Origin: Vulcanimicrobium alpinum
GTDB lineage: Bacteria; Vulcanimicrobiota; Vulcanimicrobiia; Vulcanimicrobiales; Vulcanimicrobiaceae
DNA length: 64,000 bases
Assembly (NCBI RefSeq): GCF_027923555.1
Contig: NZ_AP025523.1
Location: 3,290,484 to 3,354,483, forward strand
Direction: 5' to 3'
The position numbers and the translations under genes are program-made. This document shows, piece by piece, positions 42,280-53,093 of this stretch (position 1 is its first letter; every line of letters starts with the position of its first letter). The notes under the pieces were generated by a model. The model was not told the DNA's origin. It made no database searches and worked only from the letters and a program-made list of their open reading frames with translations.

Positions 42280-43114
42280 CGGACGAGCCCGCGAGCCAGC
42301 CGTAGAGCCCACGCTTCGCGAAGAGCACCACGACCAGCAGGATCGCGCCGAGCGCGATCATCCAATGTTCAGTGACGCCGGCCAGCAGCGATTCGAGTTC
42401 GAGCAGCACCGTCGAGCCGAAGATCGCGCCGGCGAGTGTTCCCGTGCCGCCCAGAATCGCGACGATCAGAAACTCGCCCGAACGCGTCCACGATCCCATG
42501 TCGGGGCTGACGAACCGCGCGTACTCGGCCCACAGCGCACCAGCGAGCCCCGCGATCGCACCCGCGATCGCGAACGCCGCCAGCTTCGTGCGGAACACGG
42601 AGAACCCGAGCGCGCGCACGCGCCGCTCGTTGCCGCGGCACGCGCGCAGGGCGACGCCGAATCGCGAATCGATCAGTACGCCGGCGAGCGCAAGCGCCCC
42701 GAACAGCATCACGAGCGTCACCGCGTAGAGGACGCGCGGATCGCGCAGATCGATCCCCGGCACGACGCTGCGCGCGGCGAGCGACATCCCGTCGGCGCCG
42801 CCGAACGCCTTCACCGCGATCGTCGCGTAGTAGATCATCTGCGCGAACGCCAGGGTGATCATGATGAAAAAGATCCCGCTGGTGCGCAGCGAGAGCGCGC
42901 CGACGGCGGCGGCGAACGCGGCGGCGACGAGGATCGCGGCGGGCCACGAGATCAGCGCCGCATCGACGCCGTTCGCAGCGAGGATCGCGACCGTGTAGCC
43001 GCCCAGCGCGAAGTACGCGGCGTGCCCGAAGCTGACCATCCCGCCGTAGCCGAGGATCAGATCGAGACCGAGCGCCGCGATCGCGTAGATGACGATCCGC
43101 GTCGCGGCGTTCAC
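42272..43114 (-). CDS. livM: Branched-chain-type ABC permease LivM, N-terminus uncertain
   Basis: A 280-residue permease from the GTG at 43114 (VNAATRIVIYAIAALGLDLI), with GYGGMVSFGHAAYFALGGYT and the later EAA-like loop FRTKLAAFAIAGAIAGLAGA. The family's first membrane helix is encoded further upstream: the frame reads RRRIVLALTLLALVAVLPLS directly before it, but no ATG, GTG or TTG precedes that stretch back to the stop at 43247. A CTG at 43213 or 43222, or an ATC at 43189, would fit a 305-315-residue protein. Either a non-standard start is used, or a base error hides it. Confidence 0.85.
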   Translation of the reverse strand: MNAATRIVIYAIAALGLDLILGYGGMVSFGHAAYFALGGYTVAILAANGVDAALISWPAAILVAAAFAAAVGALSLRTSGIFFIMITLAFAQMIYYATIAVKAFGGADGMSLAARSVVPGIDLRDPRVLYAVTLVMLFGALALAGVLIDSRFGVALRACRGNERRVRALGFSVFRTKLAAFAIAGAIAGLAGALWAEYARFVSPDMGSWTRSGEFLIVAILGGTGTLAGAIFGSTVLLELESLLAGVTEHWMIALGAILLVVVLFAKRGLYGWLAGSSDG

Positions 43115-43205
43115 CCAGAACGGCTGGCCGGCGAGCGCGGAGAGCGGCAGGACCGCAACGAGCGCGAGCAGCGTCAGCGCAAGGACGATGCGCCGGCGCG
43201 GCGTG

Positions 43206-44120
43206 CTAACCAGAGCCGACAGGGAACAGACCTCGCGGCTTCCAGATCAGCACGATCGCCATCAGCACGTAGATCGCGACCGCCGCGAGACCGTTGCCGA
43301 GCGAGTCCGCGACGTCGGGACCGGCGACCGCGTGAAAGACCGACGGGAGATACGCGCGTCCCAGCGTGTCGACGAGGCCGACCAGCAGCGCGCCGACGAA
43401 CGCGCCGCGGATCGAGCCGAGCCCGCCGAGGACGATCGCCACGAACGTCAGGATCAGAATCTGTTCGCCCATCCCGATCTGCACCGCGAGGATCGGGCCC
43501 AGCAGCGCGCCCGCGAGCCCGGCGAGCAGAGCACCGAGGACGAACACCGTCGTGCTGATCCGCGCAACGTCGGCGCCGAGCGCGCCGAGGATCTCGCGAT
43601 CGGTCGCTCCGGCGCGCATCAGCATCCCCAGGCGCGTTCGCTGAACGATCAGGTAAAGGCCGACGGCAACCGCGATCCCCGCGCCGATCAGCACCAGCCG
43701 GTACGACGGATACGTCAGCGGGCCGAGCGCGAGCGAACCGCCGAGCGCCGGCGGCGTCGACATCAAGAGCGGCGTTTTCCCCCAGACGATCGAGACGCCG
43801 TCGTTGGCGATGAGGATCAGCGCGAACGTCGCAAGCACCTGATCGAGGTGATCGCGCCCGTACAGGCGCCGGATCACCACCACCTCGACGACGAGTCCGG
43901 CGAGCGCCGCGCCGAGCGCGCCCGCGACGACCGCGGCCGCGAACGGGAGCCCGCGCGCTTCGCTCGCGGCCGCGACGTACGCGCCGAGCATGTAGATCGA
44001 ACCGTGCGCGAGATTGATGACGCGCATGATCCCGAACACGAGCGTCAGCCCCGCCGCGAGCAGAAAGATCATCACGCCGAACTGCAGGCCGTTGAGGACC
44101 TGCTCCAGCGCGAGCGTCAT
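43206..44120 (-). CDS. livH: Branched-chain-type ABC permease LivH
   Basis: A 304-residue permease with eight helices: VLNGLQFGVMIFLLAAGLTL then GIMRVINLAHGSIYMLGAYV, the classical LivH start, and the EAA-like region MLMRAGATDREILGALGADV. FVAIVLGGLGSIRGAFVGAL is also conserved. It starts at ATG 44120, 12 bases behind livK, and forms the channel with LivM. Its TAG stop sits at 43206. Confidence 0.94.
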   Translation of the reverse strand: MTLALEQVLNGLQFGVMIFLLAAGLTLVFGIMRVINLAHGSIYMLGAYVAAASEARGLPFAAAVVAGALGAALAGLVVEVVVIRRLYGRDHLDQVLATFALILIANDGVSIVWGKTPLLMSTPPALGGSLALGPLTYPSYRLVLIGAGIAVAVGLYLIVQRTRLGMLMRAGATDREILGALGADVARISTTVFVLGALLAGLAGALLGPILAVQIGMGEQILILTFVAIVLGGLGSIRGAFVGALLVGLVDTLGRAYLPSVFHAVAGPDVADSLGNGLAAVAIYVLMAIVLIWKPRGLFPVGSG

Positions 44121-44132
44121 CCCGCCGTTTCC

Positions 44133-45308
44133 CTAGAGTTTGCACTGCGACGCGTAGACGTCGCCGGTGTCGCGGAGAATCTTCCCGAACCCGCGGATGA
44201 CGAGCTTCCCGTTCTTGCCGCGGACGACGCGCGCGCTGTACCAGTCCTGGATCGGGTGCTGGTTCGGCCCGAATTTGAACGCTCCGCGGGTCGATTTGAA
44301 GTCGGCCTTGCGCAGCGCGTCGCGGAACGCGTCGGCTTTGGAGACGTCGCCGCCGACCGCGCGCAGGGCGCCGGCCAGCAGCTTCGCCGTGTCGTAGCCC
44401 TGGCTCGCGTACGGCGTCGGATCGCGATGGTACTTCGCGGTGTACGCCTTCACGAACGCGACGTTGGCCGGGTACGGCAGGTCGGCCAGCCAGTGGCCCG
44501 TGCCGTAGAGCCCCAGCGCGTCGTCGCCGATCGCCGAGACGACGTGGCTTTCCAGCGAAAACTCCGGGAGCACGACCTTCATCGACTTGCGCAGACCCGC
44601 TTGCGTGAACTGCTTGATGAAGTTGATCCCCAGGCCGCCGGGGAGGAAATAGAAGATCCCGTCGGCTTTCGCGTCGCGGATCTTCGCGATCTCGGCGGAG
44701 TAGTCGGTCTGATCGAGCGCCGTGTAGTACTCGCCGGCGATCTCGCCGTGGTAGAAGCGCTTGAAGCCGGCGATCGCATCTTTCCCGGCGGGATAGTTCG
44801 GCGCCACGACGACCATCTTCGGAATGTGCAGGTAGTCGGCGTACGCGCCCGTCGCCTCGTGCGGCGTGTCGTTCTGCCACGACACGACGAAGTAGTTCTT
44901 GTTGCAGCCCTTTCCGGCGAGCTGCGACGGACCGGCGTTGGGGCTCAGGTAGAACGCGCCGTCTTCGACCAGCGACGGAACGACGGCGAGCGCGACGTTC
45001 GAGTAGATGATCCCGGTGAAGATCTGCACTTTGTCCTGGAGGCGGTATTTGTCAGCGATCTGCTTGCCGCTCGCGGGTTTGAGTCCGTCGTCTTCGACCA
45101 GCAACTGCACCGGAACGCCGCCGAGCTTTCCGTGCTCCTCGTCGATCGCGAGCTGAAAGCCGTCACGGACGTCTTCGCCGAGATACCCGCCGGCGGTGGA
45201 GAGCGTGGTGATCATCCCGATCTTCACCGGCTCCGCGGCTCGTGCCGCGCCCCCGCCCAGCAAAAGCACCAACAGCGCGGCCAATGACGCGCGAGCAATC
45301 TTGTGCAT
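44133..45308 (-). CDS. livK: Periplasmic binding protein of the Liv-type importer
   Basis: A 391-residue binding protein with a Sec signal ([20 protein letters not shown]). The mature domain is the amino-acid/aromatic-acid binding type: [60 protein letters not shown] and [20 protein letters not shown]. It would capture the substrate of the divergent catabolic operon; homologues of this kind carry benzoate- or aminobenzoate-type acids. The ATG at 45308 follows GGGAGG. Promoter: TTGCGG, 17 bp, TAAACT on the minus strand (plus 45372-45344). Confidence 0.9.
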   Translation of the reverse strand: MHKIARASLAALLVLLLGGGAARAAEPVKIGMITTLSTAGGYLGEDVRDGFQLAIDEEHGKLGGVPVQLLVEDDGLKPASGKQIADKYRLQDKVQIFTGIIYSNVALAVVPSLVEDGAFYLSPNAGPSQLAGKGCNKNYFVVSWQNDTPHEATGAYADYLHIPKMVVVAPNYPAGKDAIAGFKRFYHGEIAGEYYTALDQTDYSAEIAKIRDAKADGIFYFLPGGLGINFIKQFTQAGLRKSMKVVLPEFSLESHVVSAIGDDALGLYGTGHWLADLPYPANVAFVKAYTAKYHRDPTPYASQGYDTAKLLAGALRAVGGDVSKADAFRDALRKADFKSTRGAFKFGPNQHPIQDWYSARVVRGKNGKLVIRGFGKILRDTGDVYASQCKL

Positions 45309-45330
45309 CGGGATCCTCCCTACGGGCGGG

Positions 45331-45383
45331 TTGACAGGATTGAAGTTTAAACGTAAATTGTTGAAACCGCAAGCATTGCTTGC
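45331..45383. promoter_or_regulatory. Divergent promoters and operator-like repeats between livK and the aromatic-CoA operon
   Basis: Plus: TTGACA (45331-45336), 17-bp spacer, TAAATT (45354-45359) toward the monooxygenase. Minus: TTGCGG (plus 45372-45367), 17 bp, TAAACT (plus 45349-45344) toward livK. Between and beyond them lie GTTTAAAC (45345-45352) and GCAAGC-ATT-GCTTGC (45369-45383). The second repeat covers the start of the plus transcript and the -35 of the minus one, a good site for the MarR regulator encoded in the operon. Confidence 0.75.
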
Positions 45384-45396
45384 CCTGGAGAGTGTC

Positions 45397-47670
45397 GTGC
45401 GGATCGTCTGCATCGGCGGTGGACCGGCGGGGCTGTTCTTCTCGATCGTGATGAAGACCGCGCGACCCGGCGCCGCGATCACCGTCTTCGAACGCAATCG
45501 CCCGAACGACACGTTCGGCTGGGGCGTCGTGTTCTCGGATCAGACGCTGGGAAATATCGCCGCGGCCGATCCGATCACCTACGAGCGGATCGTCGCCGAG
45601 TTCGTCCATTGGGACGACATCGACATCCATTACCGCGGGCGCACCATCCGCGCCGGCGGTCAGGGCTTCGCGGGGATCGCGCGCAAGAAACTGCTGCAGA
45701 TCCTGCAAGAGCGCGCGCGCGAGCTCGGCGTCGACCTGCGCTTCGAGACGGAGGCGACGGAGGCCGACAAGGCGGGCGCCGACGTCGCGGTGATCGCCGA
45801 CGGCGCCAACAGCGCGATCCGGCGCGCGCACGCGCAAACGTTCGGGACGACGCTCCAGCACGGCCGCAACCGCTACATCTGGCTGGGCACGCACCAGCGC
45901 TTCGACGCCTTCACCTTCGCCTTCGAACGCACCGAACACGGCTGGTTCCAGGTGCACGCGTACCAGTTCGACGCCGACACCGGGACGGTGATCGTCGAGT
46001 GCCGCGAGGAGACGTGGCGGGCGGCCGGGCTCGACGCCGCGAGCGTCGACGAGTCGCTGGCGTTCTGCGAGCGTCTCTTCGCGCCGTATCTCGGCGGCCA
46101 CGGCCTGATGAGCAACGCACGACATCTCGCCAACCCCTGGATCGGGTTCGTGCTGGTCGACAACGCCCGCTGGTACGACGGCAACCGCGTGCTGATCGGC
46201 GACGCCGCGCACACCGCGCACTTCTCGATCGGATCCGGAACGAAGCTCGCGCTCGAAGACGCGATCGGGCTGGCGCGCGCGCTCGACCGCAATCCCGAAC
46301 GCGAGCGCGCCTTCGCCGAATACGAGGCGGAGCGTCGCATCGAGGTCCTGCGCCTGCAAAACGCGGCCCGCAACTCGACCGAGTGGTTCGAGAACGTCGC
46401 GCGCTACGCGAGCCTCGAACCCGAACAGTTCGCCTACAGCCTGCTGACCCGCAGCCAGCGGCTCGGGCACGACAATCTCCGGCTGCGCGACCGCGCGTAC
46501 GTCGACTCGCTCGAAGCGTGGCTCGCGCGGAGCGCCGGCGCCGAGAGGCCCGTGCCGCCGATGTTCACGCCGCTTCGCCTGCGCGCGCTCGAACTGCGCA
46601 ACCGCGTCGTCGTCTCGCCGATGGCGATGTACTCGTGCGTCGACGGGACGCCCAACGACTTCTACCTCGTCCACCTCGGCGCGCGCGCGCAGGGCGGCGC
46701 GGGACTCGTGTTCACCGAGATGACCTGCGTCGCGCCGGACGCGCGCATTTCTCCGGGCTGCGCCGGAATGTACCGTGCCGAGCACGTGGCGGGATGGACG
46801 CGGATCGTCGATTTCGTGCACGCGTACACCGACGCGAAGATCGCGCTGCAGCTCGGGCATGCCGGACCGAAAGGCTCGACCCAGCGCGGCTGGGAGGAGC
46901 CCGACGAACCGCTCCGCGACGGCAACTGGCCGCTGCTCGGACCGTCCCCGATCGCGTTCGGCGAGCGCAATCAGATCCCGCGCGCGATGACGCGGGACGA
47001 CATGGATCGCGTCAAAGCGCAGTTCGTGCGCGCCGCGGAGATGGGCGCGGCGTGCGGCTTCGATCTGCTCGAACTGCACTGCGCGCACGGCTACTTGCTC
47101 TCGAGCTTCATCACCCCGCTGACGAACCAGCGCACCGATGCGTACGGCGGCACGCTCGAGAACTGTCTGCGCTATCCGCTCGAGGTCTTCGCGGCGCTGC
47201 GCGCGGTGTGGCCCGCGCATCTCCCGATGTCGGTGCGGATTTCGGCGACGGACTGGGTGCCGGGCGGGATCACGCCCGACGACGCGCTCGTCGTCGCACG
47301 CGCGTTCCACGACGCCGGCGCCGACCTGATCGACGTCTCCGCCGGGCAGACGTCGCGGGCGGCGCGGCCGGTCTACGGCCGCATGTTCCAAACGCCGTTC
47401 TCCGACGCGATCCGCAACGAGCTCGGGATCGCGACGATGGCGGTCGGCAACATCACCGACGCCGACATGGTGAACGGGATCATCGCGTCGGGCCGCGCCG
47501 ATTTGGTTGCGCTGGCGCGTCCGCACCTCGCCGACCCGTACTTCACACTGCACGCCGCGGCGCAGCTCGGCTACGACGAGCAGCGTTGGCCGAATCCGTA
47601 TCTTCCGGGGCGCGAACAGCTGCTGCGCACGCTGCGACGGACCGCCGCGCTCGCGGAGGTGACGCAGTGA
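45397..47670 (+). CDS. Bifunctional aryl-CoA (salicylyl-/2-aminobenzoyl-CoA) monooxygenase-reductase
   Basis: A 757-residue two-domain flavoprotein. Residues 1-380 form an FAD monooxygenase: [20 protein letters not shown] and [20 protein letters not shown]. Residues about 388-757 form an old-yellow-enzyme reductase: [20 protein letters not shown] and [19 protein letters not shown]. This fusion is that of bifunctional salicylyl-CoA 5-hydroxylase/oxidoreductase and of 2-aminobenzoyl-CoA monooxygenase/reductase of aerobic anthranilate degradation, where the ring is hydroxylated and then reduced. The GTG at 45397 follows GGAG by seven bases. The aminobenzoate-type ligase and RidA in the operon favour 2-aminobenzoyl-CoA. 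Confidence 0.9.
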   Translation: MRIVCIGGGPAGLFFSIVMKTARPGAAITVFERNRPNDTFGWGVVFSDQTLGNIAAADPITYERIVAEFVHWDDIDIHYRGRTIRAGGQGFAGIARKKLLQILQERARELGVDLRFETEATEADKAGADVAVIADGANSAIRRAHAQTFGTTLQHGRNRYIWLGTHQRFDAFTFAFERTEHGWFQVHAYQFDADTGTVIVECREETWRAAGLDAASVDESLAFCERLFAPYLGGHGLMSNARHLANPWIGFVLVDNARWYDGNRVLIGDAAHTAHFSIGSGTKLALEDAIGLARALDRNPERERAFAEYEAERRIEVLRLQNAARNSTEWFENVARYASLEPEQFAYSLLTRSQRLGHDNLRLRDRAYVDSLEAWLARSAGAERPVPPMFTPLRLRALELRNRVVVSPMAMYSCVDGTPNDFYLVHLGARAQGGAGLVFTEMTCVAPDARISPGCAGMYRAEHVAGWTRIVDFVHAYTDAKIALQLGHAGPKGSTQRGWEEPDEPLRDGNWPLLGPSPIAFGERNQIPRAMTRDDMDRVKAQFVRAAEMGAACGFDLLELHCAHGYLLSSFITPLTNQRTDAYGGTLENCLRYPLEVFAALRAVWPAHLPMSVRISATDWVPGGITPDDALVVARAFHDAGADLIDVSAGQTSRAARPVYGRMFQTPFSDAIRNELGIATMAVGNITDADMVNGIIASGRADLVALARPHLADPYFTLHAAAQLGYDEQRWPNPYLPGREQLLRTLRRTAALAEVTQ

Positions 47671-48446
47671 ACGCACCGCTGGCCGGGCTGCACGCGCTCG
47701 TCACCGGCGCGGGGACCGGAATCGGCGCCGCGATCGCCACCGCGCTCGCCGCCAACGGCGCGCGGATCACGCTGCTGGGCCGTCATCGCGATGCGCTTGA
47801 GGCGCACGCAGCGACGCTCCCCGCGAGCGCCGAAGCGCTGGTCGTGCTCGCCGACGTCGCCGACGAGCCCGCCGTGGCGACCGCGTTCGCCGCGGCGCGC
47901 GAACGTCACGGGGAACTCGCGATCCTGGTCAACAACGCCGGCGCGTCGATCTCCAAGCCGCTGGCCGCGCTCGACCGCGAGACGTGGGACGAGATCCTGC
48001 GCGTGAACCTCACCGGCAGTTACGTCTGCGCGCGCGCGGCGATCCCGGCGATGGCGGCGGCGCAGAACGGCCGGGTGGTGAACATCGCGAGCACCGCCGG
48101 ACTCGTCGGCGGCCCGTACATCGCCGCATACGCGGCAGCGAAACACGGCGTCGTCGGCCTCACCCGCGCGCTCGCCGCCGAGTTCGGCAAGAAGGGCGTG
48201 ACGGTGAACGCGGTGTGTCCCGGCTTCACCGAGACTTCGATGCTCGATCGCACGCTCGACCGCATCGAACGCACGACGGGACGCACCGAAGAACAGGCCG
48301 CGCAGGCGCTGCTGGCGCGCAATCCGCTTGGGCGCTTCGTCCGTCCCGCCGAGGTCGCGAGCGTAGTAGCGTGGCTCTGCCGCGCGGAGTCGGCAGCGAT
48401 CAACGGTCAGGCGATCGTGGTCGACGGCGGCGAGGTCGCCCGATGA
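47667..48446 (+). CDS. SDR dehydrogenase of the aromatic-CoA operon
   Basis: A 259-residue classical SDR: GAGTGIG at residues 14-20, NNAG at 89-92, Ser142 in NIASTAGL, Tyr155 and Lys159 in YAAAKHG. It ends with [15 protein letters not shown]. In the aromatic-CoA setting it probably oxidises a 3-hydroxyacyl-CoA or a cyclic alcohol formed after ring reduction. GTG start overlaps the monooxygenase stop (GTGA) and the gene overlaps the MarR start by ATGA. Confidence 0.9.
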   Translation: MNAPLAGLHALVTGAGTGIGAAIATALAANGARITLLGRHRDALEAHAATLPASAEALVVLADVADEPAVATAFAAARERHGELAILVNNAGASISKPLAALDRETWDEILRVNLTGSYVCARAAIPAMAAAQNGRVVNIASTAGLVGGPYIAAYAAAKHGVVGLTRALAAEFGKKGVTVNAVCPGFTETSMLDRTLDRIERTTGRTEEQAAQALLARNPLGRFVRPAEVASVVAWLCRAESAAINGQAIVVDGGEVAR

Positions 48447-48934
48447 TCGAGGACCTGCTCGACACCGAGTCGCGCGCGACCGACGCGGACCATCTTTCGA
48501 TCCGGCTGTGGCTGCGCATGCTCGCCTGCACCAACACGATCGAAGGCCGCGTCGCGGGGAATCTGCGCGCGTCGTTCGACACCACGCTCCCGCGGTTCGA
48601 CTTTCTCTCGCAGCTCGAGCGCGCGCCGCACGGCCTGCGGATGACCGAGATCTCGCAGCGGATGATGGTGACCGGCGGCAACATCACGCGCATCGCCGAT
48701 CAGCTCGCCGCCGAAGGGCTGATCGCGCGCACGACGCCGGCGGGCGACCGGCGCGCATCGATCGTACGGCTGACCGCGGCCGGCCGGCGCGCCTTCGCCG
48801 AGATGGCCCGGCGCCACGAACGCTGGATCGTCGCGATGTTCGCCGGGCTGCGCGAGCCGGAGCGCGCGCAGCTCTTCGCGCTGCTCGCGAAGCTCAAACG
48901 CCATCTCAACACCGTCGAGGGCGACGCCGAATGA
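48443..48934 (+). CDS. MarR-family regulator of the aromatic-CoA operon
   Basis: A 163-residue winged helix regulator. [40 protein letters not shown] and [20 protein letters not shown] then [20 protein letters not shown] give the MarR dimer layout, with the DR-R wing. It resembles regulators of aminobenzoyl-CoA and phenylpropanoid-CoA operons that respond to aryl-CoA thioesters. It lies inside the operon it probably controls, coupled by ATGA on both sides, and the inverted repeats at 45345-45383 are the natural target. Confidence 0.9.
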   Translation: MIEDLLDTESRATDADHLSIRLWLRMLACTNTIEGRVAGNLRASFDTTLPRFDFLSQLERAPHGLRMTEISQRMMVTGGNITRIADQLAAEGLIARTTPAGDRRASIVRLTAAGRRAFAEMARRHERWIVAMFAGLREPERAQLFALLAKLKRHLNTVEGDAE

Positions 48935-49752
48935 ACCGCACCGCAGCGTATGCCGAGTATCGGGCCGAACACTTCGCCTGGTCGTGCGACGCCGGCGTCG
49001 CGACGCTCACGCTCAACCGCCCCGAACGCAAGAACCCGCTGACGTTCGCGTCGTACGCCGAATTGCGCGACCTGTTCCGCGGGCTCGCCTATGCCGGCGA
49101 CGTCGATGCGGTCGTGCTCACCGGCGCGGGCGGCAACTTCTGTTCGGGCGGCGACGTGCACGAGATCATCGGGCCGCTCACGCGGATGACGATGCCCGAA
49201 CTGCTGGCGTTCACCCGCATGACCGGCGATGTCGTCAAGGCGATGCGCGCCTGCCCGCAGCCGATCGTCGCGGCGGTCGACGGCGTGTGCGCGGGCGCCG
49301 GCGCGATGCTCGCGCTGGCATCGGATCTGCGGTTCGGCACCGCCGCGGCGCGAATCGCGTTCCTGTTCACGCGCGTCGGGCTCGCCGGCGCCGACATGGG
49401 CGCGTGCAGCCTCCTGCCGCGTGTGATCGGCCACGGGCGCGCGGCGGAACTCCTGTTCAGCGGCCGCGCGATCGACGGCGACGAGGCGCTGACATGGGGC
49501 TTCTTCAACCGGCTGTGCGCGACGGGTGACGTGCTCTCGCAAGCGCAGGCGTTCGCGCGCACGCTCGCGGATGGTCCGACCTTCGGACACGCGATGACCA
49601 AGGCGATGCTGCACGCCGAGTGGGCGATGGGACTAGACGAGGCGATCGACGCCGAGGCGCAGGCCCAGGCGATCTGCATGCAGACCGGCGACTTTCGCCG
49701 CGCGTACGAAGCGTTCGCGGCGAAGCGCGCGCCGGCGTTCGAGGGCGACTGA
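48931..49752 (+). CDS. Enoyl-CoA hydratase/isomerase
   Basis: A 273-residue crotonase-fold enzyme. [20 protein letters not shown] opens the fold, the oxyanion hole lies in [17 protein letters not shown], and [20 protein letters not shown] is the second Gly-rich segment. The usual first catalytic Glu position falls in [19 protein letters not shown], where an Asp/Ala is seen. It would hydrate or open an unsaturated CoA thioester of the ring-reduced intermediate. ATG start overlaps the MarR stop and the TGATG junction couples it to the dehydrogenase. Confidence 0.9.
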   Translation: MNRTAAYAEYRAEHFAWSCDAGVATLTLNRPERKNPLTFASYAELRDLFRGLAYAGDVDAVVLTGAGGNFCSGGDVHEIIGPLTRMTMPELLAFTRMTGDVVKAMRACPQPIVAAVDGVCAGAGAMLALASDLRFGTAAARIAFLFTRVGLAGADMGACSLLPRVIGHGRAAELLFSGRAIDGDEALTWGFFNRLCATGDVLSQAQAFARTLADGPTFGHAMTKAMLHAEWAMGLDEAIDAEAQAQAICMQTGDFRRAYEAFAAKRAPAFEGD

Positions 49753-50912
49753 TGCCGGACACGTCGTTCCTCGACTGGCCGTTCTTCGACGATCGTCACC
49801 GCGCGCTCGCGCGCGACCTCGAAGCATGGGCGACGACGGCGCTGGGAAACGGCGCGCACGATGACGGGAACGTCGACGCAGCGTGCCGCGCGCTGGTCGC
49901 CTCGCTCGGCGCGGGCGGCTGGCTGCGCTACGCGGTCCCGGCGGCATTCGGCGGCGCGCTCGCCGAGGTCGACTCTCGCGCGGTCTGTCTGATCCGCGAG
50001 ACGCTCGCGCGTCACGATGCGCTCGCCGATTTCGCGTTCGCGATGCAGGGGCTGGGCAGCGCGCCGATCTTGCTCGCAGGTGACGAGGCGCTGCAGCGCC
50101 GCTATCTCCCGCGCGTGTGCGAAGGCGCGGCGATCGCGGCGTTCGCCCTCTCCGAACCGGAGGCCGGCTCCGATGCCGCCGCGCTCGCGACGACCGCGCG
50201 CCGCGACGGCTCCGACTGGGTTCTCGACGGCACGAAGACCTGGATCTCCAACGGCGGGATCGCCGACTTCTCCATCGTCTTCGCGCGCACGGGCGAGGCG
50301 CCGGGGAGCCGCGGGATCAGTGCGTTCGTCGTCGACGCCGAGACGCCGGGATCGCGCATCGCGGAGCGCATCGAGCTCGTCGCGGCACACCCGCTGGCGA
50401 CGCTCGCCTTCGAGAATTGCCGCATCCCCGCGTCGCACCGGCTGGGTGAAGGCGGCGACGGCTTCGCGATTGCGATGCGTTCGCTCGACATCTTCCGCGC
50501 CAGTGTCGCGGCCGCGGCGCTCGGGATGGCGCGCCGCGCGCTCGACGAATCGCTCGCGCGCGCCGCAGAACGCGTGCTGTTCGGCAAGCGGCTCGCGGAG
50601 TTTCAGCTCACCCAAGCGTCGATCGCGGAGATGGCGACCGGGATCGACGCGAGCGCGCTGCTGACGTACCGCGCCGCTTGGGTGCGCGACGTGCAGGGCG
50701 CGCGCACGACGCGCGAGGCGGCGATGGCGAAGTGGAACGCGACCGAGACGGCGCAACGGATCGTCGACCGCGCCGTGCAGATTCACGGTGCGCTCGGGGT
50801 GACCCGCGGGCATGTCGTCGAGCGGCTGTATCGCGAGATCCGCGCGCTGCGTATCTACGAGGGGACAAGCGAAGTGCAGCAACTGATCATCGCCCGGGAA
50901 ACACTGGGATGA
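49752..50912 (+). CDS. Acyl-CoA dehydrogenase of the aromatic-CoA operon
   Basis: A 386-residue flavin dehydrogenase. [20 protein letters not shown] and [20 protein letters not shown] contact the FAD, and the catalytic Glu is in [39 protein letters not shown] is also typical. It oxidises an acyl-CoA to the 2,3-enoyl-CoA. Starts at ATG 49752 sharing bases with the hydratase stop, and its own stop overlaps the ligase start by ATGA. Confidence 0.93.
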   Translation: MPDTSFLDWPFFDDRHRALARDLEAWATTALGNGAHDDGNVDAACRALVASLGAGGWLRYAVPAAFGGALAEVDSRAVCLIRETLARHDALADFAFAMQGLGSAPILLAGDEALQRRYLPRVCEGAAIAAFALSEPEAGSDAAALATTARRDGSDWVLDGTKTWISNGGIADFSIVFARTGEAPGSRGISAFVVDAETPGSRIAERIELVAAHPLATLAFENCRIPASHRLGEGGDGFAIAMRSLDIFRASVAAAALGMARRALDESLARAAERVLFGKRLAEFQLTQASIAEMATGIDASALLTYRAAWVRDVQGARTTREAAMAKWNATETAQRIVDRAVQIHGALGVTRGHVVERLYREIRALRIYEGTSEVQQLIIARETLG

Positions 50913-52522
50913 GCGCGCACGTCGATACGTTCGCGCGCGACCATCTCCCGCCGCGCGAGGAATGGCCGGAGTTTCTGTTCACCCTGCCGGAGCTGCAGTA
51001 TCCCGCGACGCTCAACGCCGCGGCCGAACTGCTCGACGCGATGGTCGCCCGAGGGTTCGGCGAGCGGCCCGCGATCGTGGCGGCGGAACGAACCCTCACC
51101 TACGCGCAACTGCTCGACGAAGCGAACCGGATCGCGCACGTCCTGCGGGACGATCTCGGCGTCATCCCTGGGAATCGCGTCCTGCTGCGCGGGTTCAACA
51201 ACGACGTGACGGCGGCGTGCTGGCTGGGCGTGGTGAAGGCCGGAGCGATCGCCGTCACCACGATCCCGATGCTGCGCGCGAAAGAACTCACCGCGGTGAT
51301 CACCGCCGCCGAGATCGGCGTCGCGCTGTGCGACCGGCGGCTCGCGGAGGATCTGCGGGCGGCGTTGCCGTCATGCCCGTCGCTGCACACGATCCTGTGG
51401 ACGCACGACGCTGCCGGCGATGCGCTGGCCGCGCGCATGGTACGGCGTCCCGCGACGTTCGCAAACGTCGCGACCGCGAGCGACGATGTCTGCATGATCG
51501 CGTTTACGTCGGGGACGACGGGCAAGCCGAAGGGAACGATGCATTTCCATCGTGACGTGCTCGCCGTCTGCGACACGTTTCCGCCGTCGTCGTTCGCGCC
51601 CGAGCCCCGCGACGTGTTCATCGGGACGCCGCCGCTCGCGTTCACCTACGGCCTGGGCGGTGCGCTGCTCTTTCCGCTGCGGGCGGGGGCGTCGACGGTG
51701 CTGCTCGAGCGGCTCACCCCCGAGACGCTGCTCGCCGCGATCGATGCGTACGGCGCGACGATCTGCTTCAGCGCCCCGACGTCGTACCGCGCGATGGCAC
51801 CGCTCGCCGGGGCGCACCGGCTCACGTCGCTGCGCGCGTGCGTCTCCGCGGGCGAGACACTCCCGGTCGCGACGCGCACCCTGTGGGAAGGCGCGACCGG
51901 CGTGCGCATCATCGACGGGATCGGCTCGACGGAGCTGCTGCACATTTTCATCGCATCGAGCGGGGACGCAATTCGTCCCGGCGCGACCGGCACGCCCGTC
52001 CCCGGCTATGTCGCCTGCATCCTCGACGACGACGGCGCACCGCTCCCGCCCAACACCGTCGGACGGCTGGCGGTGAAAGGCCCCACAGGATGCCGCTATC
52101 TCGCCGACCCGCGCCAGCGCGACTACGTTCAGCACGGCTGGAACCTCACCGGCGACGCGTACCTGATGGACGACGACGGCTACTTCTGGTATCAGGCGCG
52201 CACCGACGACATGATCATCGCGTCGGGCTACAACATCGCCGGACCGGAAGTGGAAGGTGCGCTGCTGGAGCACGATCGCGTCGCCGAGTGCGCGGTCGTC
52301 GGCGCACCCGACCCCCAGCGCGGGACGATCGTAAAGGCGTTCGTCGTCCTGCGCGACGGCGACGGCGACGCCGCGCTCGTCACCGAACTGCAGGAGTTCG
52401 TGAAAGCACGCATCGCGCCGTACAAGTATCCGCGCGCGATCGAGTTCGTGCGCGAACTCCCGCGGACGCAGACCGGCAAACTCCAGCGCTACCGCCTGCG
52501 CTCGAACGAGGTCAACGTATGA
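50909..52522 (+). CDS. abmG: 2-Aminobenzoate/benzoate-CoA ligase
   Basis: A 537-residue AMP-forming acyl-CoA ligase. The N-terminus [20 protein letters not shown] then [20 protein letters not shown] is characteristic of 2-aminobenzoate-CoA ligases. P-loop-like [31 protein letters not shown] and [20 protein letters not shown] follow, and the C-terminal Lys is in [10 protein letters not shown]. It activates anthranilate (or a close analogue) to its CoA thioester, the first step of the pathway. Start ATG 50909 overlaps the dehydrogenase stop. Benzoate or salicylate as substrate cannot be excluded. Confidence 0.88.
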   Translation: MSAHVDTFARDHLPPREEWPEFLFTLPELQYPATLNAAAELLDAMVARGFGERPAIVAAERTLTYAQLLDEANRIAHVLRDDLGVIPGNRVLLRGFNNDVTAACWLGVVKAGAIAVTTIPMLRAKELTAVITAAEIGVALCDRRLAEDLRAALPSCPSLHTILWTHDAAGDALAARMVRRPATFANVATASDDVCMIAFTSGTTGKPKGTMHFHRDVLAVCDTFPPSSFAPEPRDVFIGTPPLAFTYGLGGALLFPLRAGASTVLLERLTPETLLAAIDAYGATICFSAPTSYRAMAPLAGAHRLTSLRACVSAGETLPVATRTLWEGATGVRIIDGIGSTELLHIFIASSGDAIRPGATGTPVPGYVACILDDDGAPLPPNTVGRLAVKGPTGCRYLADPRQRDYVQHGWNLTGDAYLMDDDGYFWYQARTDDMIIASGYNIAGPEVEGALLEHDRVAECAVVGAPDPQRGTIVKAFVVLRDGDGDAALVTELQEFVKARIAPYKYPRAIEFVRELPRTQTGKLQRYRLRSNEVNV

Positions 52523-52920
52523 CGCTGCTGCAGCCGCCGGGCTGGCCGCGCCCGAAAGGGTACGCCGCAGGCGTGCGCGCCGAAGGGACCCTAATCTTCG
52601 TGAGCGGCCAGATCGGCTGGAACGAAACCGGCCGTTTCGCCGGCGGCAACATCGCGGCGCAAGTCCGGCAGGCGTTGCGCAACGTCGTGGCGGTCGTCGC
52701 GGAAGCGGGCGGCTCCGCGGACAACATCGCACGCCTCACCTGGTACATCGTCGACAAAGCCGAATATCTCGACGCGCAGCACGCGATCGGCGAAGCCTAC
52801 CGTGACGTCATGGGACGCCACTTCCCGGCAATGTCCGTCGTCGAGGTCGCAGGTTTGATCGAAGACGCCGCCCGCGTCGAAATCGAAGCGACTGCCGTCC
52901 TGCCCAAGTCGTCACGCTGA
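52519..52920 (+). CDS. ridA: RidA/YjgF-family imine deaminase
   Basis: A 133-residue trimeric-fold RidA protein: EGTLIFVSGQIGWNETGRFA, ALRNVVAVVAEAGGSADNIA with the family's acidic segment, RLTWYIVDKAEYL, and FPAMSVVEVAGLIEDAARVE with the usual Arg replaced by other residues near the E at the end. RidA proteins hydrolyse reactive imines; in the aminobenzoyl-CoA pathway an imine forms after ring reduction, so a pathway role is likely. ATG overlaps the ligase stop. Its TGA lies within a REP-like repeat. Confidence 0.88.
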   Translation: MTLLQPPGWPRPKGYAAGVRAEGTLIFVSGQIGWNETGRFAGGNIAAQVRQALRNVVAVVAEAGGSADNIARLTWYIVDKAEYLDAQHAIGEAYRDVMGRHFPAMSVVEVAGLIEDAARVEIEATAVLPKSSR

Positions 52921-53023
52921 GCGCCTCGTCACGCTGAGCTTGTCGAAGCGCAGCCGCGCACCGGCACGAACGGAGATCCCTGCGTATACGATCGTGGCGA
53001 CGCTTCGACAAGCTCAGCGTGAC
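52911..53023. repeat. Inverted pair of REP-like repeats downstream of ridA
   Basis: A partial copy (GTCACGCTGAGC, 52911-52922), a full copy (52928-52950, ending CTTGTCGAAGCG) and an inverted copy (53001-53023, starting CGCTTCGACAAGCTCAGCGT) flank 50 bp. The full and inverted copies can form a long stem-loop, as in paired REP/BIME units. The ridA stop codon lies inside the partial copy. Confidence 0.85.
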
Positions 53024-53093
53024 GATGTCGTCGCTTTTGTGAAGGCATGCAACATGGAAGGTTCATCGCGGCGCGCGCGCCAAACCGCGGCGG

